Shown here one piece after another: positions 53,844 to 63,795 of a stretch of DNA of 64,000 nucleotides. Made by a program: the position numbers and the translations under genes. Under the pieces are notes generated by a model, which made no database searches, was not told the DNA's origin, and saw only the letters and a list, made by a program, of their open reading frames with translations. The stretch's first letter is position 1; every line of letters begins with the position of its first letter. The DNA comes from Bacteroidales bacterium (GTDB taxonomy: Bacteria; Bacteroidota; Bacteroidia; Bacteroidales; UBA4417), in assembly GCA_016707785.1 (NCBI GenBank), contig JADJGZ010000056.1:18620-82619 (forward strand). Reading direction: 5' to 3'.

Positions 53844-54968
53844 ATGAGAAACCTGTTTGTAAGTACAATTATTCTCTCATTGATCCTCTCAATGGCAGCC
53901 TGTAAGGGCAAGAAAGAAAACCAATATATTATAACCGGATCAATCAATGGCGCTGATACCGGGTGGATCCTCCTGAAAAAACGTGAAGAAGGAAAATGGC
54001 TCACTAAAGATTCAACCGAACTCAAGGAAGGAAAGTTCTCATTTACCGGAACTACCGAAATGCCTGAAATGTATTACCTTGCTGTAAAGAACAAAGATGG
54101 ATTTCTTCCATTTTTCCTTGAAAACGCTGACATCACCATCAAGGCATTTTCTGATAGTATTGATAAATCAGACGTTTCCGGCTCCGCTTCACATGACCTT
54201 TATAAAACCTTCCTAAAGAAGGATGATATGTTCAATAAAAAGCTGGAAGACCTTTACACAGAATATATGACAGCTAAAGAGGCCAATGATTCCATCAAAG
54301 CGCTGAGCCTGGAAGGTGGTTTTGATGTAATTCAGAATGAGCAGGCAAGTGCTATGAAGGAATTCATCAAAACCAACGGAAAAAGCGTTGTATCAGCTTA
54401 TCTCGCCCTGAGTAATGCTTATAATTTTGAATTAGCCGATTTACAGGAAATCAATAAGGGTTTTGATCCAGGCATTGCCAATTCTTCCTATGTTAAAAAA
54501 TTGAAGGAACGTGAAGAGACCCTGCTCAAATTATTACCCGGAAACCTTGCACCTGAATTCACAATGAATGATTCAACCGGTAAGGCAGTGAGTCTGGCTT
54601 CTTTCAAGGGACAATACCTTTTGGTCGATTTCTGGGCTTCATGGTGTGGCCCTTGCCGCAAAGAAAATCCAAATGTAGTTCAGGCTTACAAATCGTTCAA
54701 TTCAAAAGGCTTCACAATCCTGGGCGTATCTCTTGATAATGATAAGTCTAAATGGCTGGAAGCTGTCGCTGCAGATGGCCTCACATGGACACATGTTAGT
54801 GAATTACAGGGATGGAATTGCTCCGCAGCCAAACTTTATGGTGTAATGTCGATTCCTGCAAACTTCCTTTTAGATAAAGAAGGCAAGATCGTTGGAAGCA
54901 ATTTACGTGGAGAAGACCTGGAAAAGAAACTTCAGGAAGTGATGGCTGAACCAATTGCTACAAAATAA
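53844..54968 (+). CDS. TlpA-like thiol-disulfide oxidoreductase lipoprotein with DUF4369
   Basis: A 374-residue lipoprotein (SMAAC, lipidated C20). The N-terminal part (about 25-120; YIITGSINGADTGWILL, LENADITIKAF) is a DUF4369-type beta domain; a helical spacer (120-230) leads to a thioredoxin fold with WASWCGPCRKE (C268, C271) and the cis-proline segment GVMSIPANFLLD. It probably reduces or exchanges disulfides in the periplasm. This two-domain form is very common in Bacteroidota. It is convergent with the PHP-domain gene, 26 bp apart. Confidence 0.92.
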   Translation: MRNLFVSTIILSLILSMAACKGKKENQYIITGSINGADTGWILLKKREEGKWLTKDSTELKEGKFSFTGTTEMPEMYYLAVKNKDGFLPFFLENADITIKAFSDSIDKSDVSGSASHDLYKTFLKKDDMFNKKLEDLYTEYMTAKEANDSIKALSLEGGFDVIQNEQASAMKEFIKTNGKSVVSAYLALSNAYNFELADLQEINKGFDPGIANSSYVKKLKEREETLLKLLPGNLAPEFTMNDSTGKAVSLASFKGQYLLVDFWASWCGPCRKENPNVVQAYKSFNSKGFTILGVSLDNDKSKWLEAVAADGLTWTHVSELQGWNCSAAKLYGVMSIPANFLLDKEGKIVGSNLRGEDLEKKLQEVMAEPIATK

Positions 54969-54994
54969 AGAACCCGGCTTTACGAATTGGAAGA

Positions 54995-56233
54995 TCAACT
55001 CCTTTTCCTGCAGAATCGCCTTCTGAGTAAATAGAAATTTGCGAAAACGAACAGTACTGTAGCAAATCCTACGATCCTGTAAACCCAGGTAGCTTTCCTG
55101 TCAAGGGTGGGCTCAGTCATAATTGGCTGTTTGCCATCCAATGATCGCATTACAGGATTCAGAAAAAGTACAATCCCTTCCATATCATTGGGAGTGGGAT
55201 ACAGAACCTCTGCACGTACATATGTATCATTGGGTTGAAGGACATACTCAGCATGGGTTGATTTACCTACCCTGTGCAATAGCATTCCATGCTGACCATA
55301 AAAACGAACCTCAGAAAAACGGGAACTCAGCGTAAATTTCAAAGTATCATTAATAATAGCATAGGATCTCAAAGCCGGCAGAGTGTCGAATCTTGCCATT
55401 TTGCTTTCATATGTTTCATCCATGGGCAGTTTTATCTCTACTCCATAGGATTTTCCTGATTGCAGGGATGCAAGGATATTTTTCCTGTGGTTATCAGGAG
55501 CGTTTACCACGATGGTCCTGCGTGCCATCTCCCCGGGATCAGAGAGGTCGTGCATATCATCATTAGCCATCAGAAAAGCGGGCTTGCCGGCTGAAAGGGC
55601 TGAATCCCAATGTGGAATTGAGTTTCGGTAACCATTCAGGGCTTCTATCAGATCATAATTGCCCAGGTACTTAAAATCTTCGGCCTTATACCCACCAAAG
55701 AAAGCCGGATGATTGATTGAAAGCAGTTCTGTATTCTTTTTCAAACGGTTCAGGACATATTGCTTGTGGTGAAGGTTCTGTCCGAAAGGTAAATCATACC
55801 AGATCACCTCCCTGGCTCCTATGCTCAGCTGGTGATTCTTAAAGATGCCATACCCATGCTCATAAACCGGGATGTAATAGGGCTGATGAGCATAAAGGGT
55901 ATCAATATATTGATAATTACTGATGCCAATGCTTTCGTAACCCATTTTCCTGTAAAGATCCCATACCTTGTGGTTGCTGTTGTCGCTGCCATTGGTAAGC
56001 CCTCCCCAGGCATGTGAATGCATATGAAGATTGGTCCGCCGCCATTGTGTACTGTCCATCCCCGAATAGGGATTGTACCATGATGCCCCCGAAAAAGGCT
56101 TTGGTTCAGGAAAAATATACCTTTCAGCGATAAGGTAGTTGAAAAGGAATATCATAAGGAGTCCCAGGAAGAACCATCCAATTCCTTTGAAAATGAACTT
56201 TAGAATTTTAAGTAGAACGCTTACAAACATCAA
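54995..56233 (-). CDS. PHP-domain membrane protein
   Basis: A 412-residue protein with an N-terminal membrane helix (about 15-37), a PHP metal-dependent phosphoesterase-like domain and a C-terminal helix (about 386-406) followed by a basic tail (RRRFCRKRS). Metal-ligand segments are NLHMHSHAWGG (H70, H72), SIGAREVIWYD, LSINHPAF and MANDDMHD. PHP domains hydrolyse phosphoesters in DNA polymerases, histidinol phosphatase and other enzymes; here the membrane anchors suggest an envelope substrate, but none is known. It is not obviously in an operon. Confidence 0.8.
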   Translation of the reverse strand: MMFVSVLLKILKFIFKGIGWFFLGLLMIFLFNYLIAERYIFPEPKPFSGASWYNPYSGMDSTQWRRTNLHMHSHAWGGLTNGSDNSNHKVWDLYRKMGYESIGISNYQYIDTLYAHQPYYIPVYEHGYGIFKNHQLSIGAREVIWYDLPFGQNLHHKQYVLNRLKKNTELLSINHPAFFGGYKAEDFKYLGNYDLIEALNGYRNSIPHWDSALSAGKPAFLMANDDMHDLSDPGEMARRTIVVNAPDNHRKNILASLQSGKSYGVEIKLPMDETYESKMARFDTLPALRSYAIINDTLKFTLSSRFSEVRFYGQHGMLLHRVGKSTHAEYVLQPNDTYVRAEVLYPTPNDMEGIVLFLNPVMRSLDGKQPIMTEPTLDRKATWVYRIVGFATVLFVFANFYLLRRRFCRKRS

Positions 56234-56253
56234 TTGAAAAGGGTTTTAAAAAC

Positions 56254-56278
56254 AGCAGCCTGTGAATCACAGGCTGCT
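56254..56278 (-). terminator. Intrinsic terminator downstream of the WAVG-repeat gene
   Basis: AGCAGCCTGTG and CACAGGCTGCT form an 11 bp stem around AAT. On the minus strand it is followed by GTTTTTAAAA, as expected for a terminator of the gene ending at 56311. Confidence 0.75.
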
Positions 56279-56310
56279 AAAATACAACAATTTAATGCTC
56301 TGAAGGTTCA

Positions 56311-58371
56311 TCACTGAACCACAACTTTCAAAGGAATATTGCGCTGGCCTATCTGTATTCGACAAGTGTAGATCCCAATTTCAAGATTATAGGGCTTTAA
56401 AGCAACACTGTATTTCCCGGGATGTCTGATTCCTTCGTTGATAGATTTGAGCTTTCTGCCCTGAATATCGAAGACCTCAATATTCACATCAGCAGGAATA
56501 TCTACTTCATATTCAATCACCGAAGCGGGAGACAAGGGATTGGGGAAAACCTTGGCTTTTATGGCTGAATGAACCGGTTTCTTTTCCACAGATAAGGGTG
56601 AGTCCTGGTAAGTAGAAGCCATGGCACCATATTCACCCCCCAACCAGTGAAAACCGGGAAGAGTAAAATCAAGACAGGTAAAACCCACTGATGGCATGGT
56701 GGTATCACGCGACCAGGTTGTACCGTCATATCTTAGGACCCCATTAAGGCTTAATGCATATCCTTCAGAAGCACTTACTATTTGAATATCTGTATCATAC
56801 CAGAATTCATGAACATATAACTCTTCTACCCATGCTTCAGTGATTGTATTATACTTTATAATCTTTCCCCAGTGGTCGATCATCCATATCCATTCTTCAT
56901 CAATTGCACTTATTCTGTACATATTACCGGGAAGACCGGAGGTAATCCGTGTCCAGCTTACCCCATCGAAATGGTAAATAAAGCTATAATCCATATACCT
57001 GTTACCTAAGGCAAATCCGGAGGTAGGGCTCAGCATGCATATATCTTCAAATTTTTCCGGAACTTCCATCCCTGTGTACTGTGTTTCCCAACTCATGCCA
57101 TCGTAAAACATAATTGACTCAGACATTACGACCCATATATGTGAAGCATCCAACACATTCATCCTGACAGGAAAATCTGTCGAATACACTCCATGATCCG
57201 ACCAACTTCCATTGACATATTTCAGCAAATGGAAATAATTCCCTGATTGCTTAAAATCAGCAAGTACAAATCCGTTCAGGGAGTCCTGGAATTTCAGGTC
57301 AACCAGGTTGTAGTCCGGATAATAACTCTCTTTTGATATTACTCCATTCCGGTATTTTAAAAGATGATTCGCATCTGTAATGATCCATCCATGGTCAGGA
57401 TCTGAAAAACTCATCTCAACCAAGGATTGATCAAACTGGGCATTGATGAGTTTCCAGCTTCCATTTTCATTCAGATAGGTAATTCCTGACTCCCCTACTG
57501 CCCACACTCTGTCAGCATCTCCATGGAAAGCATTGATGGGTGTTGCCAGGATTGTATCCAGAAACCAGTTACCGGACTCATACTTATATATGTTGCATCT
57601 GGTATCACCAGCATAAAAAATACCGCCTCTTCCGAAGCATATCCGGTTATAGAATCAACCATATACATAGACCTGATTCTGGTAGATCCCAACAATGGGT
57701 TAATTGAACCATAGTTATAATCAAGTAACACGTCACCATCAAAATCAAAAGATGATAAGATACCATGTTCCGCATCACTGAAACTGCAATTCTCCAGGTA
57801 ATAATTACCGGGAATCATTTGTGCTGACCAGCTATTGCCATCGAAATGCATTAAAGGCCATCTTTCCTGCGGCAGGTAACCAATTAACCAATCCATTATC
57901 CTTTGTTGAAATACTGACATCGAAAACATAGGTTGAATCAGGCCAGGGATAAATCTCCCATTGGCCCTCCCGGAATCTCATCACTGTATCGCCGAAAATC
58001 CAGCCATCATCACCAAAAAATGCCACATATTTCAACAATGGTTTGGTGGACAAGCTGAAATTAGCCCATTCACCGTTTTCAAAACTGAGGATGCTGCCAT
58101 TCTCACCTACTGCCCATCCATGATAAGGATCCGAAAAACTGACAGAACGCAGGGTATTTGTGCAATTGCTTTCCTGGCGATTCCAGTGGTGCCCGTCCCA
58201 GAAAACAATTTTACCCTGGTCGCCCACTGCCCAGGCATGGTTTTCATCCACATGGTTAACTGCATTTAACCTGATCCCGTCAGGATGGGGATTGTACCAT
58301 TTCCAGGTGGTTTGCGAAAAACTGCACATAGGAAAGAGCAGCAAAGCATAAATCAGTAGTAAAGGTTTCAT
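56311..58371 (-). pseudogene. Secreted WAVG-repeat protein with T9SS sorting domain, two compensating frameshifts
   Basis: Read with two single-base corrections this is one 686-residue exported protein; the span is exactly 687 codons. Part 1 (from ATG 58371) has a signal peptide (to about CSFSQ) and repeats such as HAWAVGDQGKIVFWDG and HGWAVGENGSILSFENG, the BNR/Ycf48-like propeller pattern. Dropping one A near 57890 joins ISTKDNG to WLIGYLPQERWPL; adding one C near 57626 joins GYASEE to GGIFYAGDTRCNIY, which continues through WAVGESGITYLNENG. The end (VFPNPLSPAS ... GIYTCRIQIG ... LKVVVQ) is a type IX secretion sorting domain. Without correction three fragments appear (57832-58371, 57495-57929, 56311-57507). 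Function unknown. Confidence 0.85.
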
Positions 58372-58611
58372 TGTATATAGAATTTATAATACATTTTAAT
58401 GTTATTCGGAATAATCATACAAAATTGAAAAGAGGACTAGAATCATGCGTATTATACCCAATCAGAATGCGAACCTGAAATGCATTAATCCTGCCATGTA
58501 AATATCCTTTTCACTTTAACAAAGTTAATATACAAGCCATTAATAAACTTCAGCAACCCATTATTTCTTTCATTATCTGAAACTTAATCTGGAAGATATC
58601 CTCAATCCCTT

Positions 58612-58619
58612 TATTTTTG
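58612..58619 (+). promoter_or_regulatory. -7 element for the M16 peptidase
   Basis: TATTTTTG, an exact match, 53 bp upstream of the ATG at 58672. The remaining 58372-58611 sequence is AT-rich and shows nothing else. Confidence 0.5.
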
Positions 58620-58671
58620 TATTCATTAAGCCGAATACTCTTTCATTTATCAGTATTTAATCTCCAGCACC

Positions 58672-61542
58672 ATGAAATACTTTTTTTCTCTTTCGTTCAT
58701 TCTTTTTCTTTCCGTTTACCTCATTGCCCAGCCACAGTTTAAAGTCAGGCAGTTCAAACTTGAGAACGGATTCACTGTTATCCTCAACGAAGACCCTCTG
58801 AAACCGGAAGTATTCGGAGTGGTGGTTGTAAAAGCTGGCAGTAAAAATGACCCTGCTGATGCCACTGGAATGGCTCATTACCAGGAACATATGCTATTCA
58901 AGGGCACTGAAGAACTTGGCACCGTCAACTGGGAATTGGAGAAACCCCATATCGATAAAATCTTTGAGCTGTATGACCAACTCTCAGTTACAAAAGATGA
59001 AGAAGCAAGGAAAGCCATTCAGTTGCAGATCAATGAAGAATCATTGAAGGCCAATGAATATGCAATCCCCAATGAATTAAGCAATATCATCAAAAGTGTT
59101 GGTGGAACCCAACTGAATGCCAATACTGGTCCTGACCGTACTGTTTTCTTTAATGCTTTCCCTTCGAACCAGATTGAAAAATGGCTGGATATTTACTCTC
59201 ACCGATTCGAAAGTCCAGTATTCAGGGGATTTCAGAGTGAACTGGAAGTGGTTTACGAAGAAAAGAACCTATACTCTGACATGTTCCAGTTTTCACTCAT
59301 CGAGGAATTCAATAAACAGATGTTTAAAAAACATCCTTATGGTCAACAATCAATGATTGGAACCGTCGAAAACCTGAAAAATCCATCCCTTACAAAGATG
59401 TATGAATTCTTCAAGACCTATTATGTCCCCAATAATATGGCCCTGATATTATCGGGTGATTTCAAAGCTGAAGAAGTGTTACCAATGATCATGGCAAGGT
59501 TTGGGAAATGGAAACCCGGTACTCTTCCTGACAATAAGGTATACATAGAAGAACCTTTTAAGGGAAGGGAACTGGTGGAAAAGAGGCTTTCCCCTATCAA
59601 GCTTGGACTGATTGGATTCCGAACGGTTCCAAATGGCCATCCGGATGAAATTGCCCTGGATGTTTGTAATGGTCTGCTTTCAAACCGGAATCAGACCGGA
59701 CTTCTCGACAAGCTTTCCATCGACAACAAGCTCCTGGCAGCCATGGTGCTCCCTATGCGACATAATGACTACGGAAGTTCTATTGTTTTCATCGTTCCAA
59801 AAGTAGTCGGACAAAAGACTGAAGATGCAGAAAAGATGGTGATGGCGGAGTTGGAGAAGATTGCAAAAGGTGAATTTGATGAAAGTTTGGTTGAAGTTGT
59901 GAAGAATCAGTTGTATGTCGATTACCAAACCCAAATGGAATCCTTGCAAAACAGGGCTGTTCTTCTTGCTGAAAATTTTGCACAGAATAAGGATCTATAT
60001 GATATTCTTAACTATACTGACAAAGTGCAGAAAGTCACGAAAGCTGACATTTTGAGGGTTGCCCAAGCCTATTATGGTAAGGACTACCTGGCTTTTTTCT
60101 CAAAAATGGGGTTCCCGAAAAAAGAGAAGATTGATAAACCAGGCTATAAGCCGGTACTCTCGAATACAGATGCTAAATCAGCATTTGTTCAGATGCTGGA
60201 CGAAAAGAAAGCTCCGGAACCACAGATCAAATATATCGATTTCAGCAAGGATATTTCAACTTCCCAGTTACAGCAGGGTGTTGATTTCTATTATGTTAAG
60301 AATCCCGTGAATGATATTTTCTCCCTGGAAATCCGCTTTGGAATTGGAAACCAAAAGATGCCAATGGTAAAATATGCCTCTGATATCATGAATTATTCAG
60401 GGATACCTGGGATGACGGTCTCGGAATTTAAAACTGCCTTTGCCCGTTTGGGTTGCAGTTATTCCATTTCGAGTGACGACAGCTATTTGAAGGTTGAATT
60501 GCAGGGGATGGAAGCCAATGTTTCGCAGGCTCTGGGAATGATTAATCAATTAATGAAGACTCCTGTTCTGGAGCAGGATAAAATCGACAATATCGTTCAA
60601 GGGGAAAAAACAAACCGGAAAATGGAGAAATCAGAACCTGATAATGTTTCAGATGCTCTTTTTCAATATGTGAAATATGGAACGATGTCAACTTACCTGA
60701 ATCGCTTATCGATGAAGGAGATCAAAGAATTAAAGGCAGATTCCCTGGAATCAGTTTTTAATCAGGCACAGCATTATGCAACGGAGATTCATTATACAGG
60801 TCAAAAGGAAGCAGCTGATGTGATAAAAATGATTTCGGATAGCATCAACTTTGCCCCTCAATTCATCCCTACCGAATCGCCGGTGAGCAGGGATGCTGCT
60901 TTATTCAATGAGAATACAGTATTTTTTGCAGCCAAGAAAAAAGCTGTTCAGAGTAAAATCTATCTTTTCGCTAATGGTCCGGCTTATACCTCATCCATTG
61001 TACCTTCAATGGAAGCCTTTAATCTCTATTTCGGAGGTGATTTTTCCGGTCTGGTTTTGCAGGAAATCAGGGAATACCGTTCTCTTGCCTATACTGCCGG
61101 GGCAGGGTTTAGTAGCCCGGTCAGGGCAGGAAAACCTATGGATTTTACCGGTTATGTAGGCACCCAGGCCGATAAAACCCTGGAGGCAATGACCGTTTTC
61201 AGAGATCTTATTCATGCCATGCCAGAAAAAGAAGAAAGATTTGAAATGATCCGGCAATACCTTTCTTTATCAGCCTTAACCAAACGGCCTGATTTCAGGA
61301 ACTTGAGTTCTACAGTCCTGCAATGGAAAAGACTTGGATTTGAAAATGATCCTCTTACCTGGAAACTGGAACAATATAATTCAATGAAATTCCCGGATAT
61401 CACAAACTTTTATTCGCAGAATTTGAAGTCGAAGCCATTGGTTTATTCAATTGTTGGCAACCCAAAGAAAATTGATATGAAATCATTGGAGAAATTTGGA
61501 AAGGTTGTGATGATAAAGGAGGAAAAGCTGTTCAAAAAATAA
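58672..61542 (+). CDS. M16 family zinc metallopeptidase
   Basis: A 956-residue exported peptidase made of two M16 halves. The signal peptide is about 1-20 (ending LIAQ). The inverted zinc motif HYQEH (69-73) lies in GMAHYQEHMLFKGT, with the distal Glu in EVVYEEKNLYSDM (E196 or E197). The spacing between them is longer than in pitrilysin because of an inserted helical stretch (about 95-140, EARKAIQLQINEESLKANEY). The second half (about 500-950) has lost the zinc site, as is normal, and forms the clamshell. It is likely periplasmic and degrades peptides or small unfolded proteins. Confidence 0.93.
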   Translation: MKYFFSLSFILFLSVYLIAQPQFKVRQFKLENGFTVILNEDPLKPEVFGVVVVKAGSKNDPADATGMAHYQEHMLFKGTEELGTVNWELEKPHIDKIFELYDQLSVTKDEEARKAIQLQINEESLKANEYAIPNELSNIIKSVGGTQLNANTGPDRTVFFNAFPSNQIEKWLDIYSHRFESPVFRGFQSELEVVYEEKNLYSDMFQFSLIEEFNKQMFKKHPYGQQSMIGTVENLKNPSLTKMYEFFKTYYVPNNMALILSGDFKAEEVLPMIMARFGKWKPGTLPDNKVYIEEPFKGRELVEKRLSPIKLGLIGFRTVPNGHPDEIALDVCNGLLSNRNQTGLLDKLSIDNKLLAAMVLPMRHNDYGSSIVFIVPKVVGQKTEDAEKMVMAELEKIAKGEFDESLVEVVKNQLYVDYQTQMESLQNRAVLLAENFAQNKDLYDILNYTDKVQKVTKADILRVAQAYYGKDYLAFFSKMGFPKKEKIDKPGYKPVLSNTDAKSAFVQMLDEKKAPEPQIKYIDFSKDISTSQLQQGVDFYYVKNPVNDIFSLEIRFGIGNQKMPMVKYASDIMNYSGIPGMTVSEFKTAFARLGCSYSISSDDSYLKVELQGMEANVSQALGMINQLMKTPVLEQDKIDNIVQGEKTNRKMEKSEPDNVSDALFQYVKYGTMSTYLNRLSMKEIKELKADSLESVFNQAQHYATEIHYTGQKEAADVIKMISDSINFAPQFIPTESPVSRDAALFNENTVFFAAKKKAVQSKIYLFANGPAYTSSIVPSMEAFNLYFGGDFSGLVLQEIREYRSLAYTAGAGFSSPVRAGKPMDFTGYVGTQADKTLEAMTVFRDLIHAMPEKEERFEMIRQYLSLSALTKRPDFRNLSSTVLQWKRLGFENDPLTWKLEQYNSMKFPDITNFYSQNLKSKPLVYSIVGNPKKIDMKSLEKFGKVVMIKEEKLFKK

Positions 61543-61583
61543 ATCAGGGTACGCGAATGCAAAACGGAAAATGAAAATGAAAC

Positions 61584-61609
61584 CCTGCAGGATTTGAAAT
61601 CCTGTCAGG
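61584..61609. repeat. Imperfect palindrome related to the element at 10-42
   Basis: CCTGCAGGATTT and AAATCCTGTCAGG form a stem with one bulge around a single G, 42 bp after the M16 stop. The layout CCTG-x-AGG-x-TTT / AAA-x-CCT-x-CAGG matches 10-42. The rest of 61543-61732 is non-coding. Confidence 0.45.
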
Positions 61610-61732
61610 CGTTAAACTTTCAACTTTTGAAACTTAATTCATCATTGAAATCTCTCCACCCATCGCCTGCTTGACTGAAATTAAGTACATCAGAAAAACT
61701 ACTCCATTCTGGCGGGCTCAGCACAATATTCT

Positions 61733-62508
61733 ATGACGATATACTACGCATCACTTAACTCCGGAAGTAACGGAAACTGCTACTACGTAGGCAGTGAGCA
61801 GGAAGCCGTGCTGGTGGATGCTGGTCTTTCCTGCCGGGATACAGAGCGTAGAATGGACAGCCTTGGGCTTTCGTTGCGGAAAGTGAAAGCCATCTTTATC
61901 TCCCATGAGCATACTGATCATATTAAAGGCGTTGAAGTACTTTCCAGGAAACATAATATTCCGGTTTATATTACTCCGGCAACTCACAAGAACAGTCGCT
62001 TAAGAATTGACGCAGGACTGGTCAGGGATATGTTCCCGCACCAGGAAGTTAATAATCGGCGGCTTTCACTATTAAACCTTTTCCAAAACATCATGATGCG
62101 ATAGATCCCTTCAGTTTTATCATCTGTGGATATGGGGTAAATATTGGGGTAATGACTGATATTGGAGCTGCTTGTGAACATATGGTCAGGCATTTCCGAA
62201 GTTGTCATGCAGTTTTCCTCGAAGCCAATTATGATGAGCAGATGCTTGAAGCAGGGAAGTATCCGCCCCGGTTAAAGGCGCGGATTCGGTCGGATCACGG
62301 GCATCTCAGCAACCGACAGGCCCTTCAACTTTTCCAGTCGTTCAGGTCACCTGAATTGAGTCACCTTGTCCTATCCCATTTATCTCAACATAATAACGAT
62401 CCGCAACTGGTGCAAGAATTGTTCAGCCGGCATGCCGGGAACATTAAAATCTCTATAGCTTCAAGATATGAGCCCACGGGGGTATTCAGCGTTTCGAAGC
62501 AAGAATAG
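61733..62508 (+). pseudogene. YycJ/WalJ-like metallo-beta-lactamase-fold hydrolase, frameshifted
   Basis: Two frames make one 258-residue protein if a single base is added near 62050-62072. The first (ATG 61733 to 62104) has LNSGSNGNCYYVG, VDAGLSCRD and the zinc motif SHEHTDHIKG. The second resumes as IKPFPKHHDAIDPFSFIICG, then GVMTDIGAACEHM, LEANYDEQML, HLSNRQAL and LVLSHLSQHNNDP, ending at 62508. The order and total length are those of YycJ/WalJ exonuclease-like MBL proteins, involved in DNA or wall-related processes in other bacteria. A sequencing deletion is more likely than true inactivation. Confidence 0.85.
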
Positions 62509-62555
62509 GCATACCACCACTTTCTTATGAGTTTATCTTGGGCTAATGCCTTTTA

Positions 62556-62894
62556 TCAATCCATTCTTCCTCCTGCTGCCACCCAGAGTTTCCTGGATTT
62601 TTCCAATTCCAACTCCCTGTCTGATTGAAGTATCTCACGCTGCTTCCTGATGTTTTCCCTGTCTGTTAATTCTTGTTCAAGGGCTTTTGGTGAATGTTCT
62701 TCCAATAGCTTCAGGAATTCATCAGGGTAGTTGGATTTAAGGTAGGAAAAAGCCCAACCACTGTTGAATGATTTTGGTGGATGAACGATGAAACCTTGAA
62801 GATGGATCAGGTCATCGATTTTTTGACGGTTTTGCCAGGAAGATTCCCTGATCAGGCCGATGATAAAGGCAGAAGTGACTTCAGTGTAATTCAT
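62556..62894 (-). CDS. Hypothetical protein
   Basis: A 112-residue soluble protein that I do not recognise. It has aromatic and basic stretches in the first half (GFIVHPPKSFNSGWAFSYLK) and a strongly charged, probably helical second half (LEQELTDRENIRKQREILQSDRELELEK) that could form a short coiled coil. There is no signal peptide or membrane segment. It is convergent with the metallo-beta-lactamase gene, and no promoter consensus was found in front of it. Confidence 0.55.
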   Translation of the reverse strand: MNYTEVTSAFIIGLIRESSWQNRQKIDDLIHLQGFIVHPPKSFNSGWAFSYLKSNYPDEFLKLLEEHSPKALEQELTDRENIRKQREILQSDRELELEKSRKLWVAAGGRMD

Positions 62895-63131
62895 ATAACA
62901 GGTTTTAAAGGATTAAATCCCTGTCAACGGCCGGAAAGCAGGTGTATAACATAGGGTACAACAGGATAGATTTCCTGAAAAAAGTAAAGAAATGATGTAT
63001 GGTATACATACAGACTTTTTTGGTTGGCTACCCTCATCGTTTTACCACCGTGGCTTTCCGCGCTCGGTTGGTTTCTCTTTTGAGAATCGGGATGATGATG
63101 CAAAGATATTGAAACTGAAATGAAATTGAAA
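62895..63131. other. Intergenic stretch, nothing recognised
   Basis: A GC-richer patch at about 63033-63078 (ACCCTCATCG ... GCGCTCGGTTGG) stands out but forms no tRNA, riboswitch or terminator that I can identify. Confidence 0.4.
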
Positions 63132-63747
63132 TCATGTTAGCGAATTTTTGTATCGATCAATTAGTTGAGATAGTTCGACTTCTGCATGACCAATGCAAAG
63201 GATAAATTTTACATTATGAGTAGGTTGTATCTTTATTGAAAGGAAGAAATTACAATTAAAACAATCATCCAATAAATCAACAAAAGTCCCATCCTTTCCT
63301 GTTGTTTTCTTTTGGACAGGCATACACCTTCGGTAATACAACTTCAATTCTCTTGATAACAAGTTCCAAATCATATCGGAATAGTTCTTGCTTTTATTAT
63401 AAATCCAGTGTTTATGAGACGTATCATGAATCAGGAGTTTTTTCGAGATCGGCACCATGGGCTTCACTCCCTTCCAGTCTCAGATCATCAATACCTACTG
63501 CCGGAAGCATAATTTTTTTATTCCGTTTTAGAATTTCCTTTGCTGCAATATGCAAAGCTGTTTGTAATGCCCCTTCGCATACCTGTTTATTATGATGAGC
63601 AAAATGATGTTGCATTCTTTTACCTTTTCTTGCAATCAAAGGTTTATTGCAGACAGGACAAACACAAGAGCACTTAAGACCTCTTTTAACATCCGAGACA
63701 TGAAATATTTGTCCCTCCCTGAGACCGAAAGAAAGAAGCGGCTCCAT
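63132..63747 (-). pseudogene. CoiA-like (competence-type) protein, probably frameshifted
   Basis: Two overlapping frames. The first (63424-63747) has a zinc-finger-like CVCPVCNKPLIARKGKRMQHH, then HFAHHNKQVCEGALQTALHIA, the recognisable start of CoiA-like/DUF6035 proteins. The second (63132-63467) ends with FFLSIKIQPTHNVKFILC ... AEVELSQLID, which resembles the nuclease-type C-terminus (hydrophobic strand, THxV, ExxLS) of the same family. Removing one T from the six-T run at 63438-63443 fuses them as GADLEKLLIHDTSHK and gives a 204-residue protein. If the shift is real, the product is truncated. Function in DNA uptake is not established for Bacteroidota members. Confidence 0.55.
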
Positions 63748-63795
63748 AAGAAAAAAAATAATAATCGATTATAATAATATCAGTAAAAATAAACT

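Noticed and set aside
63033..63078. Possible tRNA or riboswitch in a GC-richer patch
   Set aside because: No cloverleaf, CCA end or conserved riboswitch core could be formed by eye.
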